DNA of 64,000 bases from Nageia nagi (Eukaryota > Pinophyta), in assembly GCA_050084985.1 (NCBI GenBank), contig JBITNC010000002.1, positions 29,016,001-29,080,000 of the forward strand, read 5' to 3'. A model generated the notes under the pieces. That model did no database searches and was not told the origin of the DNA. It worked only from the letters and a program-made list of their open reading frames with translations. This document shows, in pieces, positions 22,251 to 33,350 of this stretch; within the stretch, counting starts at the first letter, position 1, and every line of letters starts with the position of its first letter. A program made the position numbers and the translations under genes.

Positions 22251-24572
22251 TTGTAGTAAGGAGGATGGATTCCAGCCTAGCCGATCCATAAATGATTGGC
22301 AAAAGTATAAGCAAAAAGCATTGTATATTTTAATCCTCGTACATTACAGTGTGCATATATATTGTTGAAGTTCATAAAGGATAGCTTTGTTCTGCTAGTG
22401 GAGTTGTTGCCTTGGTAGAGGCTTCCAGTATGCAATTTTTTTCTTCCTATTATTATGTACTTAAAATGTCCACAGCTTTATATTTTAACTAGTTATGTAT
22501 CACTATACTAATGATAATGCAAAGTGTATTTTTCATAATTTTCCTTGATGCTTATTTTTTTTATAATTTACAAGTTTTATTATGTTATTATCAGCAAAAA
22601 TAGTAGTACAAAATGTAATGATTTTGTTAATTGTTAACACAGTTTGACCACCAACATGGAGGAAATAAGGAGTTTAACAAGCTGTCATGCCTCTTCTAAT
22701 CCTTAGCTGGAACGTCTGCAAGCATTGCTCTAAGTGCCAGGGATTCAAATTTAACTCTTTCCTGCTGGTTCATTTTTGTCTTATCTTCTTCTTTGGTCCA
22801 TTCTTCTCACCAGTTCTCTTCTCTTTGGTTGCATGCACGACACTCTCTCGTCGTTCCTGAAGGCCCATCTCCTTTCTTCTATAGCCATATAAAGGTCATC
22901 GTATGTTGCGATCCTTGTTTATTACCAAGTACTTGACTGCCCCATGCTATTGTCAGAGGGCGTTGTTGCAAGCTTCCATGCCTTTGGATGGTTGATTGTT
23001 CAATCTCCCTTCTCATTTGCCCAAGTAATTCTGTCCGTATCTTCTTTTCAACCTACTACTGACATGTCTCATAGGATAGGCTGGAATTTCTTAACTGCGG
23101 TATGGTTTTTTGGGTCCTTCCATTTGCTCCTAAGATTTGCTTATGGATGATGTCTCTTTGACATCCTTTGTAGGATATAAATATATATCATTTAATCTAT
23201 TTGAATGATTATTATTTCTAACAAAATTAAGATTCACTATAAAATCACGACGCTGTTCTTGAAATAGTAGGATGCAAAAAAAAAAGAGCTCTTGCTTATA
23301 GGGCTTTTAGATTCGAGTTGAGAGTTTACACATGCGAGTGAACTTTACTATCGATTGCCATTCATCCTTTGTAGGTCTTTTCCTTTTAATTAATAAGATC
23401 AAGTACTTCTCAAACTCTTTGTTGTGGTTGGATTTTTCTTAGTATTCTTTACGACTCCTATAACAAAATTCTCCATTTGTCATGATGTCCATCATGATCT
23501 CATATTGCCTCCAAGAGGGTTCAAAAGAATACGTGTCTTGGAAGCAACAAATTTTGTTGGCATTGAAATTGCATAAGACGAAAATAAACAAGAAGATTTA
23601 GTACGTTTGTGATGAATGCGAGGTTACATGGTTGGAAGCCTAATTACTTTATTTCAAAAATACTGATAATTAAAGAAAATAATTGATGAGTGTTGTTAAA
23701 CATTTTTTGTTCTCTTTTTTATAAAATGTTATTATGGTTTGTGTTGAACTTTTCAATTAATAAGGAAGTATATGTTAATTTTTGGTAACATTTATAGATA
23801 GATAGTAGTTTTTTAAAGTCTTTTTAAATTCATTGGTTTGTAAGATCTATACAAGTTTGTCTAGAAGTAAATATATATCGATTGAGTTTTTGAATGATTG
23901 TTTCTCATGTAAAGAAAAACATTGAAGAGTGCACAAATACACATATTCTAAGAAAAAAAAGAATACTTCAAGAACAAGCAATTGCAATCCTTCACACCCA
24001 TCTAATGAAAATAAATAGCTAGATCCAAATCAAGCATAGTATGTTGGTGTTTGTTAAAATTTTCAAATAGTAACTTACCACATTTTGCTAGAAAGATGAT
24101 TGAGGCGTGATGGCACCTGTATTGAATGTCTCATGTTCTACTTCCACTTCCTATATTAATGATATTTAAAAACTTTAGATAGGTCTTACAAACCAATAGG
24201 TTTAGAAGATGTTAAATGTTGATTTTACCTTTATCAGTGTTTCCTACAACATTAAAAATCAAATTTAATAAACATATTAAAAAAATTACCAAATAAGGAA
24301 CATCTACTATTGGTTCAACAAGAAGGAATCTTGTAGGAGGAGTTTGTTGCTAATTAGGTAGCAATGAATCCCATTGTGGGAGTCTATTGCCAACCATGTA
24401 GTAGTGAATCCCGTAGTAGGAATCCACTATCGAATCAATAGTAGCAAATACATTGCCCCAAACTTCTATACCTATCCCTCCTCCCCTTTGTGTAGCTCCT
24501 TCAAACGTAGCTTCCAAAACCTCTTCATGTAAAGCACCAACCTCAACCTTGTCATGGTAGCAAGTAATTTGA
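22251..24572. other. Intergenic region without a recognised gene
   Basis: AT-rich sequence. Open frames up to 68 codons (22944-23150) look like no known protein. A short A-run occurs near 23278. No LTR, TIR or RNA gene was seen. Confidence 0.5.
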
Positions 24573-24955
24573 CTACAAGCAGGGAATAAGCTAAGTGTGT
24601 CCAAGTACATAATGAGACCAACAAGTAGCAAAGTGTGTATGGATGGAGTTCAAAGGATGGCTTGTAAAGGAAAGACAAAATTGGAGGATACTTAAAGCTA
24701 TGGAAGTGAGCCTATAGATATCTTTGAGACCAAGGAGAACATCATTAATGGATAAGTTCCCCATCATATTCAAAGCCCAATGGAGGAGGAAAACATAATC
24801 GAGGAGGGGTTGGACCCTAGAGCTCTTTGGGAACGACACAATATCGAACTATCGAAGCAAGACAAAGCCTTCTATACGATTGAAGATGCAAGTCCTAGTG
24901 GAAGAATCCCTATGAAGAACACGAATGATCCTTGTTCAAGTGCAAGGGCAAAATG
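24573..24955 (+). pseudogene. Unidentified coding fossil
   Basis: One frame reads about 128 codons with only two stops (TAA near 24690 and 24750). The longest run is about 66 codons, from PMEEENIIEEGLDPRALWER onward, and ends at tandem TGA codons. The acidic, lysine-rich composition is coding-like, unlike its AT-rich surroundings. I do not recognise the family; a transposon gag or transposase is possible. Overlapping minus-strand frames (24350-24839) look less protein-like. Confidence 0.3.
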
Positions 24956-25939
24956 ATGAGCTCGAACGCTGGTTGTGAGAGATGTAAACTTGTGTTTTTT
25001 TAATGTTTAGTTGGTTTGCTTCTCTTCTAGATGCATGTAGAACCATTAAACTATGGGAAGGATGTTGGATTTTGAACTTGGACCTCAATTATGGAAATTA
25101 CCAACTTAAGGAATCCAATTTCTATAAATGAGCTTTACCTTATATTTGTTTGTTAGAAATTATCTATCACAATATATTTCCTCTTCTAGTGCTTTTAATT
25201 TGTTAAATATCTTTCATGGTATTAGAATGTCATTTATGGTGTTGAAATATTGAAATACTATTAATCTAAGTTAGATTGGTTATTTGAATTGTTGATATTC
25301 AAAATATCTTATATGGATGTGGCTTTTTGTTAGAGATATTGCTATTAGGTTTCTTATTAAAATAAGTTGAGTAGTATCTCAACAATATTTATTTTGTAAT
25401 GTCCATAGGGTTTTTACAATATTTATTTTGTTACAATAATTTAGTTAAGTTGTTATCCTATTCTAATACAATGTGAATTTTATTGTACTCCAATATGGTA
25501 TCATAGTAGGTTGAAAGAAGAGATACGAGTTACTGAGATTAATCTCCTATCCAATTATGGAGTAATTTGATTTTATTCTTATGTTGTAAGAATTTGTAAA
25601 ATAAATAGATAGGCATTAAAAATTTTCTCTATACATTGTGCAATAATGATCATGATTATTTAGATGAGATGTTAAAAAAAGAATGAGTACATTCTATAAT
25701 GATATGTGTATTACTTGATAATGCATTCTTAACTTTTATATTTTTAGCTTGAAACTGCACAAAATGCCCCATGATTAGTTATCTTTCATGTCGATGATAT
25801 GAAGTAGTGATGATTGATTGAGTTGTGATATATTTCTTCACATGAAGTTATCTAAATAAGGGAAACGATTGCAAATTATCTTGACTTAGAAAACTAATGT
25901 TGATATGAAATATTGATGATTGATTGATTGAGTTATGAT
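24956..25939. other. AT-rich intergenic sequence with a possible LTR end and primer-binding site
   Basis: At 25496-25510 a sequence close to the tRNA-Met primer-binding site (TGGTATCATAGTAGG, two mismatches) follows CAATA. A possible LTR starts TGTTAG at 25151, giving about 343 bp. No second LTR or coding domain was found. 25511-25939 shows nothing recognisable. Confidence 0.3.
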
Positions 25940-26550
25940 TTATTTCTTGACCTATGGCATAAGCAAGGGCACTTATGGCCAACATGGCTTCCTCATGTAT
26001 TATGACACTTCTACAAGAAAATATTTTTAGAAATAGAACCATCATTTGGTTAGCATATTGTTTAATAATATATTTTATTTCTTCTATACCTCTCAATTTG
26101 TGTATAATTACCTATAACACCCCACACAACAATGCGTGGAAATATCAAATCTCATAATCTGTGGTAAATTACGTACCATACTTTTCTTGAATTAATATAG
26201 GTTCATCGCAAATTGAGCTGCAAAATTCAATAGTCTACAAATCCACAACCTCTACATCACTTACAATAACCTTTGTTGTGATCTTAAAGATATGTGGGTA
26301 TCCATCGATAATAATGTTTCAAAAATAACACACACAATCTAGTTCCCATCGATTTCATTCTCAAAGCTTTTTTGTGTAAAATCAAGGGCATTATACAATC
26401 CTTTAGTTGTTGTAAGGTATACATGAACATTGCCATTAGTTTTCTTCATTCCTTGAACAACGTTTGTAAGAATGGGGTTCACTTAATCTTGTGCAACAAC
26501 ATCAAATAATATCTCTTCATAAACATACCTAAGAGTTTTAAGAGCTACTT
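25940..26550 (-). pseudogene. KPNB1: Importin subunit beta-1 pseudogene fragment
   Basis: Importin beta carries cargo through nuclear pores using HEAT repeats. Minus-strand translation gives two recognisable blocks. The first (about 26200-26545) reads LRYVYEEILFDVVAQD, then ILTNVVQGM, then TTTKGLYNALDFTQKSFENE, matching the second and third HEAT repeats, and ends near SSICDE. The second (about 25940-26140) reads ALLCGVL, YANQMMVLFLKIFSCRS and HEEAMLAISALAYAIGQ, matching repeats in the middle of the protein. They abut with more than 250 residues missing between them. Several stops interrupt both, and no intron is evident, so a processed or internally deleted copy is likely. Identification rests on remembered family motifs. 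Confidence 0.75.
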
Positions 26551-26555
26551 ACTTT

Positions 26556-26575
26556 AGAGAGAGAGAGAGAGAGAG
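26556..26575. repeat. GA microsatellite
   Basis: About ten GA units lie at the upstream edge of the importin-beta fossil. Confidence 0.85.
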
Positions 26576-26919
26576 TGTATATGAATAAGAGTCTAATCAT
26601 GCATGCTTTTTGTAATATGTTGAAATGAAGGTTTATTATGTTGAGTGAGTGCTAGTTATGAAATTGATGTTCCGTGTTTGACTCTTAGTCCTAGCCCTTA
26701 GCAAAAATACTTGATTTGCATAGATGGATATTTATGCAATTGACGAAAATTTTAGGATACCCTCTCACCTCATCTTTTTATACATCTACATGTTATATGA
26801 AGGGCTTAGGTTATCCATTGTTGGTGATACAACAATTTCTCACTTACAAACACTTGCAACAATTGAGGGCTTAGGTTTTCCATTATCACTTGTTATAAGA
26901 ATCATACACTTATAATAGT
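26576..26919. other. Gap between the two pseudogenes
   Basis: AT-rich sequence with a 63-codon plus-strand frame (26724-26915) that resembles nothing known. The expected C-terminal end of the DYW domain was not recognised here. Confidence 0.4.
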
Positions 26920-28060
26920 TTCTCATGCAATAATTTTAGAGAGAATTTTTTTTGCAAAGTAGTAATTAAGATATACTTGAATGTTCTTCACAACTTGAAT
27001 GGTTATAGCACATGATGTGTTGAGCAACCCAAAATAAATTGTTAGTTTCTCATTATGGTGGTAAATAGTTTGTTCCTTCCCTTCCTACTTGACATACTAC
27101 AAAACAAATCTCATATTGGATATCCTACTGCTTTCACAATCGCAAATAAGTTCTCTAACTCTGTAAATTTCTTGTGTTTCTTGATGTAATCTGTCTCCTA
27201 CAAAAAAATATGAACATATTTATTAACCACAATCCAATTATTTTTGTATGCCTCCATATTTCATCATTTTTTATATGTTTTCGATTTGTTTGAGAGAAGC
27301 ACATACAAAACACAATTTTGGGGATCTAACTCTAAAAAGGTGTTTTGCTAAAAATTATGCTAACTCCTAGTTTTTGTGAATCCTACAAGCACCATGAAAA
27401 TAAGTAAACATTACAACAATAGGTTTTGGCATGCTACTTATAAATTTTTTTGCTTCATATAGATTCCCAAGACAACCAAGAAAGTCAACCATATATGTAT
27501 AATGCTCTATTGTAAGTGTATTATGATAATAATCATCCATGGATATGAAGTATTAATAACCTTCCTTCACTAGACATGTGTGGTTACACAAGTATATAAT
27601 ACACTAACTAATGCACCATGTTTTGGACTAATGCCCAAATATTCCATTTGTTCAAATATTTTAATAACTTCTTGCTACAACATTTCTTGCATATCCTACA
27701 ATGATTGCATTCCATGAAATTATTTGTCCATCACAGATCTTGTCACAAATAATACTTGCCTTTTTAATATTCCCATATTTTGTATACATTTCTATTAGTC
27801 GTTATCACCATTGAAAGCATAAACAAAAATCAACATCTAGTTATTTGTCCATCAATAGTTGCACATACATAAATAATTATTGCAAAGGTTATTGGATTTG
27901 GTTTGAAAATCGTTAATTTCATTTTAAAAAAATACTTAAGGCCTTTCAAACTCTAATAGTTATTTGCATATCTTATGATCATTATAATCCATGAGATTGT
28001 ATTTGTCTACTGCATTTTGTCAAGGAGTACACACACCTCTTCATGAAAACCATTTTATTT
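26920..28060 (-). pseudogene. Pentatricopeptide repeat (PLS-E-DYW class) pseudogene
   Basis: PPR-DYW proteins edit organellar RNA. Going 5' to 3' on the minus strand, one sees a PPR motif (SWIIMIIRYANN, 27961-27996), the next repeat (NPITFAIIIYVCATIDG, about 27850-27900), another (IISWNAIIVGYARN, about 27690-27730), the E domain (YMVDFLGCLGNLYEAKKF, about 27440-27510, then GACRIHKN), the E+ region (FFVGDRLHQETQEIY, about 27150-27200), and a DYW-like end (HHNEKLTIYFGLLNTS, about 27010-27060). The usual zinc motif CGDCH after VVKNLRV reads YLNYY. Frameshifts and stops are scattered through it, and the N-terminal repeats and the final DYW tripeptide are missing. Upstream sequence is replaced by a transposon-like region at 28130-28875. 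Confidence 0.82.
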
Positions 28061-28129
28061 ATAGTAATAATACAAGGGTGATTTATAGTGATAACTAAAG
28101 GTGAGCATGTTGTGTATACTTTTTACAAC

Positions 28130-28875
28130 ATCTTATAGAGGGACATTTATAACCACCCTAAAAGATCTAAGAAGATAATTTATAAATGCTCTAAAATACA
28201 CTAATAGGGTGATTTTTAACTACCATTGTAATTAGAAACTGTGGTGATTTGTTAAAGTAATTTTAACAGTTTGCATATGGTATTGAATTTTTAACGACAC
28301 CCTGGTAGATGATGGTTGGATAATTATCCTTAAATGCCTTTAATGAAGGAATTGAACTATAACAAAAGCAATCCTAAACAACCAAGATCACATGAAAGAT
28401 TACTATTTACATCTAACAAACTCACAAAGATAACTCAAGATGTAAGTGGTTCCTCCAACTAGGTATACATCCACTAATTAGTCTCACTTTATTCACAATA
28501 TGAACTCTTACAATCTTTCTAAACTCATCTCCTAAATACTATCCTTTAGCATAAATTTACTCCACTAATTGGTGTATGATCCAAAGAGGGAGCCTTCTAT
28601 TTATAAGCCAAAATCTCTCTTTGGATCACCCTTTTACCCAATGTACAAAAGCATGACATGCACATCCTTTTACCCAAGGGGCATGCTCATGACATGGAGT
28701 GTAGGACAAGTTACATTATCATATTCACTTAAATACTTAAGGTTTCAAATGATACCCTTAAGTATTAGTGAACTTACATAGAAGATTATTACAAAACCTT
28801 TACAATAATGCATTATACATTCCAACATTTAAGGATCATTAAAAACCATCTTAAAAGGCCTTTTTTGGTGTAGTG
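28130..28875 (-). mobile_element. Partial CACTA-like terminus with subterminal repeats
   Basis: Read on the minus strand, the right edge starts CACTACACCAAAAAAGG, like the ends of plant CACTA (EnSpm) elements. Inside are four diverged copies of a subterminal motif resembling GGTRGTTAAAAATCACC (near 28840, 28295, 28220 and 28150). No matching left terminus was found, so only one end may remain. A family B solo LTR sits inside. The element separates the PPR pseudogene from whatever lay upstream of it. Confidence 0.4.
28344..28827 (-). repeat. Solo LTR of family B
   Basis: The reverse complement of the element B LTR, from TGAAGGAATTGAAC to CATTCCAACA. It is flanked by a perfect 5-bp duplication TTTAA (28339-28343 and 28828-28832). 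No internal retrotransposon sequence is attached. Confidence 0.9.
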
Positions 28876-29170
28876 CAACTATAATCACTTGAATCCTTTT
28901 CCCTCAATATTGACAAATTCACCAAATCTCCTTTATAATGAATCATACCCCTATATAGATGTGTAATATGTTCATATGACTATCTTATCACCCTAAAAAA
29001 GTTATCACATGCAGAATATGGATTAACTACCTTGCGTGCATCTATAATGAATCCTAAAAATCAATATCATGGGGTAACATGCTAAAATATTTTACATACA
29101 TAATAAAAATATAATTATATCAACCATCCATAAACTAGAATCCCTAATCCATATTCCAATAAATGAGTTT
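28876..29170. other. Short intergenic segment
   Basis: AT-rich sequence in which nothing is recognised. Confidence 0.4.
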
Positions 29171-29175
29171 GCATT

Positions 29176-29390
29176 TATTGGAAATGAATGAGAGAGATAT
29201 TCCATTATTGAAGAGAAGGGTTTAAATATAATGCGGGAAGCATTCTCGTAGAATAACGATAATAAACATAAACCCTGAATATTTAATATCCTAAACTATT
29301 ATGTAGGCTAAAATTATTTAGTAGCCTTTACATTATTGTAGATACTTAAAGTATTTGTTATTGAGACTAATGTATTATTTATTTCTAATA
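29176..29390 (-). repeat. 3' LTR of element D
   Basis: 215 bp, matching 35234-35446. On the minus strand it is preceded by a G-rich polypurine tract (plus-strand CCCCC at 29393-29397). Confidence 0.85.
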
Positions 29391-29399
29391 CACCCCCAT

Positions 29400-32300
29400 A
29401 ATATATTAGGTCTTCAAAGGACATAAGAGGAAGCTTCGAAAGTATTCAAAGTTTTCATTGTCAAGAGATTTGGTGAAGACATCTTCAATTTGCTTATTCA
29501 TGGAAATGTACTTGAGTTGAACATTGTGCAATGAAATATGGTCATGGATGAAATGCACTTGTATCTCAATCTGTTTGGTGTGCTTGTGGAAAAAAGGATT
29601 ATGAACCATCTTTAGTAAACTTTGATTGTCACAATGCAAAATTATGGGTTGTTTCTGTGTAATTCCAATGTCTATCAAAATGCAATGTAACCATACTACT
29701 TCACAAACAACATCTCCAAAAACATAATATTTTGACTCTGTGGTAGTCTCGGATTTGATGCTTTGTTTCTTGCTACCCCATAAAATCAATCCAGATCTAA
29801 GGAAAAAACACATCCCGACATTGATTTTCTATCATCTAAGGATCCTCCATAATCTGCATTTGTGTATCCAGATAAGATGAACAAATGGACTTATCGTTCT
29901 TCTTGTATTCCAGGCCATAACTATCAGTGCCATGGATGTATCTCAAAATATACTTTATCATAGTCCAATGGGCCTTCCTTGGTTCATGCATAAATTATGA
30001 AAGATAACTGATTATATAACAAATATCTAGCCTGGTGTATGCTAGATAAATTAACCCTCCAATTAACTGACAATAGAGAGTTGCATTTACCAATGGAGAA
30101 TAATCATAGCGTGATAAATGTAAACCAAGTTCAATTGGTGTGGACATTGGTTCATACTTTGTCATCCTGAATTTCTCAAACAACTTCTTGGTGTACTTCA
30201 TTTATGAAATAAATATCCATTCCTAGATCTACCAAACCTCCAATCCAAGGTAATAGTGAAGTAAACCAAGGTCAATCATGTCAAATGATCATTTGAGTCA
30301 TCTTTGGAGGATATGATAAACTCCTCAATGCTGCCTATGATAACCAAATTATTGACATAAACTACAACTATGACAATCTCTCCCCCCTCCCCCATCTTAT
30401 TGAAGGTAAAGTTTAAGATCATACGAATTGCTATTTAATGCATGTTGTAATAAATGGGAATCAATTTTCATGTAGTAGGATGTGGAGCCTATTTCAAACC
30501 ATATAGAGACTTGATCAATCTACACACTTTTATTTTTCCTGGATCAATCACAAATCCTTTAGGTTGCTGAATGTAGACTTCTTCCTTTAAGTATTCATTT
30601 AGGAAGGTGCTCTTCACATCCATTTGATGGACTTTTCAACCAAATTCTACTATCATTACAAAAGTAATTCTGATGGTCTTCATCTTGGCTATGGGAAAAA
30701 AGTCTACTCATAGTCGATACCTTCCTATTGAGCATACCCTTTAGCAATGAGTTGGGCCTTGTACTTATTGAGTGTACTATCAACATTGTACTTGGTCTTG
30801 AACACCCATTTGCATCCAATGGCCTTCTTCTATAGTGGAAGATCTACCAACTTCCATGTGTTATTTTTCATCAATGTATCATATTTAACCTACATGGTTG
30901 ACTTCTAATGCAATATCTCAATAGCTTCATGAGCCATTTCAGGTTTAGATATATTCACAACTATGCTCATTAGTGCCAAATTCACTTCCTCACAAACCAT
31001 GCTTCATTTTCTTACTTTGGAAGTCGAAGTGTCTAGTGGAGCACTCAAGTTTGAATCTTGTAATGTCTTTTGGTACCACTTAGGTCTTTTGATATTTTTA
31101 GGTGGCAAATTCATAGTTGGAGGTTCTCTCTCATCATCATAATTGATTATGGGAATACTATTAGGTTAAGGTACCTTTGCAGGTGGACTAGTTGAAGATT
31201 CATCAGTCTTATCAAAGATTACATCTTTATTGATATAAGTCTTTTGAGCAGTAGGATCCATGATTCTATAGGCTTTGGATTCACTATTGTACCTGAGAAG
31301 AATGCACCTCTTTGATTTTTCATCAATCTTCTTCCTTTGTTCCTTAAAAATGTGCATGTAGGTAGTGTAACCAAACACTCGAAGATGTGAGATATCAGGT
31401 CGCTCTCCTGACCATGCTTCTTTAGGTGTCATCCTGTCAAGAGCTTTTATAGGTGCTCTATTCAACAAATATATGATAGTATTCATTGCTTCAGGCCAAA
31501 AAATTCCATCCATTTTTGCATCTTTCAACATGCTTCTTGTCATTTCCATAATGGTTCAATTTCTCCTTTTACAAACCCCATTTGGTTGTGGTGTGTAAGA
31601 TGTGATCAACTATCATTGAACTCCATGTTGCTTCAAGAATGCATAAAACTCATTTGATAAGTATTCTCCCCCTTGATTTGAGTAGAGAACATGGATTTCA
31701 TGAGAAGTTTGTTTCTCTACAAGTGTCTTGAATTCCTTGATGTAGGAAAATGTCAAATCATTTGTCTTCAGGAAATACACCCACATTTTTCTAAAGTAGC
31801 CATCACTAAATAACAGGAAGTATTTGAGGCTAGAAATACTAGCCTGAATTGATCCACATAGGTTGGTATAAATCATATCAAGAGGTACTTTGGCATGATG
31901 TGTGCTATCACAAAATGGAATTTTATCTTATTTTCTTGCTATGTAAGTAGAACAAACATTAGTAGGAGAAGTAAGAGATGGAAGACTATGTACCATATCC
32001 TTCTTTTGTAGAGTGATTAAGTAGTTTGGATTCATATGTATGAATCTTTAGTACCAAAGAGTGATCACATCTGCAATATGAACATTGAGAACTTGATTGT
32101 TGGAGGCAACAACATTAAACATAAACATTCTCCCAAATCCTTTTTTCTTTTTCTACTATTGGACATCCTTTGGACTTGTCATGAATGAAGCAAACCTTTT
32201 TTCCTTCCATTTAGATTATTTTTCGACATTTGACTTATTGACAAGAGGTTCTTCATGAGCCTTGATATACTAAAGACCTCTTTAATCTGATAATTATTCT

Positions 32301-33350
32301 CTCCAAGACAGACATGAACATCATACTTGCCTTCAATGTCATGGGATGTATCATCACTTAATTGAACTTGACCAAGATTTTTGTTATCTTTCAAAGAAGC
32401 AAACCAATCCTTTCGACCAGTCATGTGCTTGGAAGCACCAAAATCAACATACCAAGTGGATGAGACTGAAGGGTTCTCTTGATGAATAAAAGCAATATCT
32501 ATAACATCTTCATTCAATTCATTAATATCATTTACAACATTGCGTTATTATTATCTTTATTATGGTCATCTTTGTTTCTACTCCCCCAAATTTTAAGGAT
32601 TTTGCCCTTTTTATTTTGGATTCTTATTGCTCAAATATCCTTGAGCAAAAGAATTATATCAACAATCTTGCAATTTATGCCCTTTCTTACCATAAATTAT
32701 GCAACCTTTCTTCTGCTTATCATTAGACTATGAGGGATTTTTTCCTTTGCCTTTCTGCTAGAAGGATTTCTTGCCTCATTGTTTTGACATCATAGTTTTC
32801 TCCTCTTCATGAGAAGTTTCACTAAAGGCTTAGTCTTGTTGTAACATGTTCACCAACTTTTCAAAGGTCAAAAAGTTGGTTTTTATTCTAAAAATGAGCT
32901 TGTCTTCCACAGTCTCTCCTAATGCCTGTAGGGAGGCTTGAAGTTTCAAAATTCGATGAAGGAATGATTCCAATTTCTCTCCACCTTTCAACCTTAGTGT
33001 GTGTAATTGTCCTTGAAGATGCAAAATCTAGCTTAGGTTCTTCTACTCATAAACTTGTTACAACTTCTTCTCTGCATCTTCGACTTTCGTGCATTCACAA
33101 ACATGAGGTTGAACATCATATGAGATCGTAAGTAAGATGATCATAAGTGCCTTGTTGTTGCATTCATCATACTTAGTTTGGTCTTGGCCAGTTGTGGTTG
33201 GATGTGTTTCAGTTCCAGTAACAATTTCCCATAGTTCTTCAAATCAAAGGATTTCTTGAATCTTAATTTTCCATGCAAAATAAGAAAAATTTTGGGGGTG
33301 ATATAGGCCATATTTATTTTGCAAGATTTTGTTTTCTTCAATCAACGATT
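29400..33350 (-). pseudogene. Decayed gag-pol of element D
   Basis: Minus-strand order: gag (33341 down to about 32700, including LHTLRLKGGEKLESFLHRIL at 32830-33024), a zinc knuckle with its second Cys read as Tyr (GCIIYGKKGHKLQDC, near 32700), protease (WYVDFGASKHMT; the usual DSG reads DFG), integrase (31876-31613 and 31549-31166), reverse transcriptase (about 30850-30240, continuing to 29995), and RNase H (29813-29406). The integrase acids read Asn, Asn and Lys, and the polymerase YVDD reads YVNN. In-frame stops occur in several domains. The element is dead. Confidence 0.87.

Noticed and set aside
25151-25510. Possible additional LTR followed by a primer-binding-site-like sequence
   Set aside because: Kept only as a low-confidence note, since there is no partner LTR or coding region and the PBS has two mismatches.
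26556-26575. GA repeat considered as a GAGA-type promoter element
   Set aside because: It only borders a pseudogene, and no active gene start is nearby.
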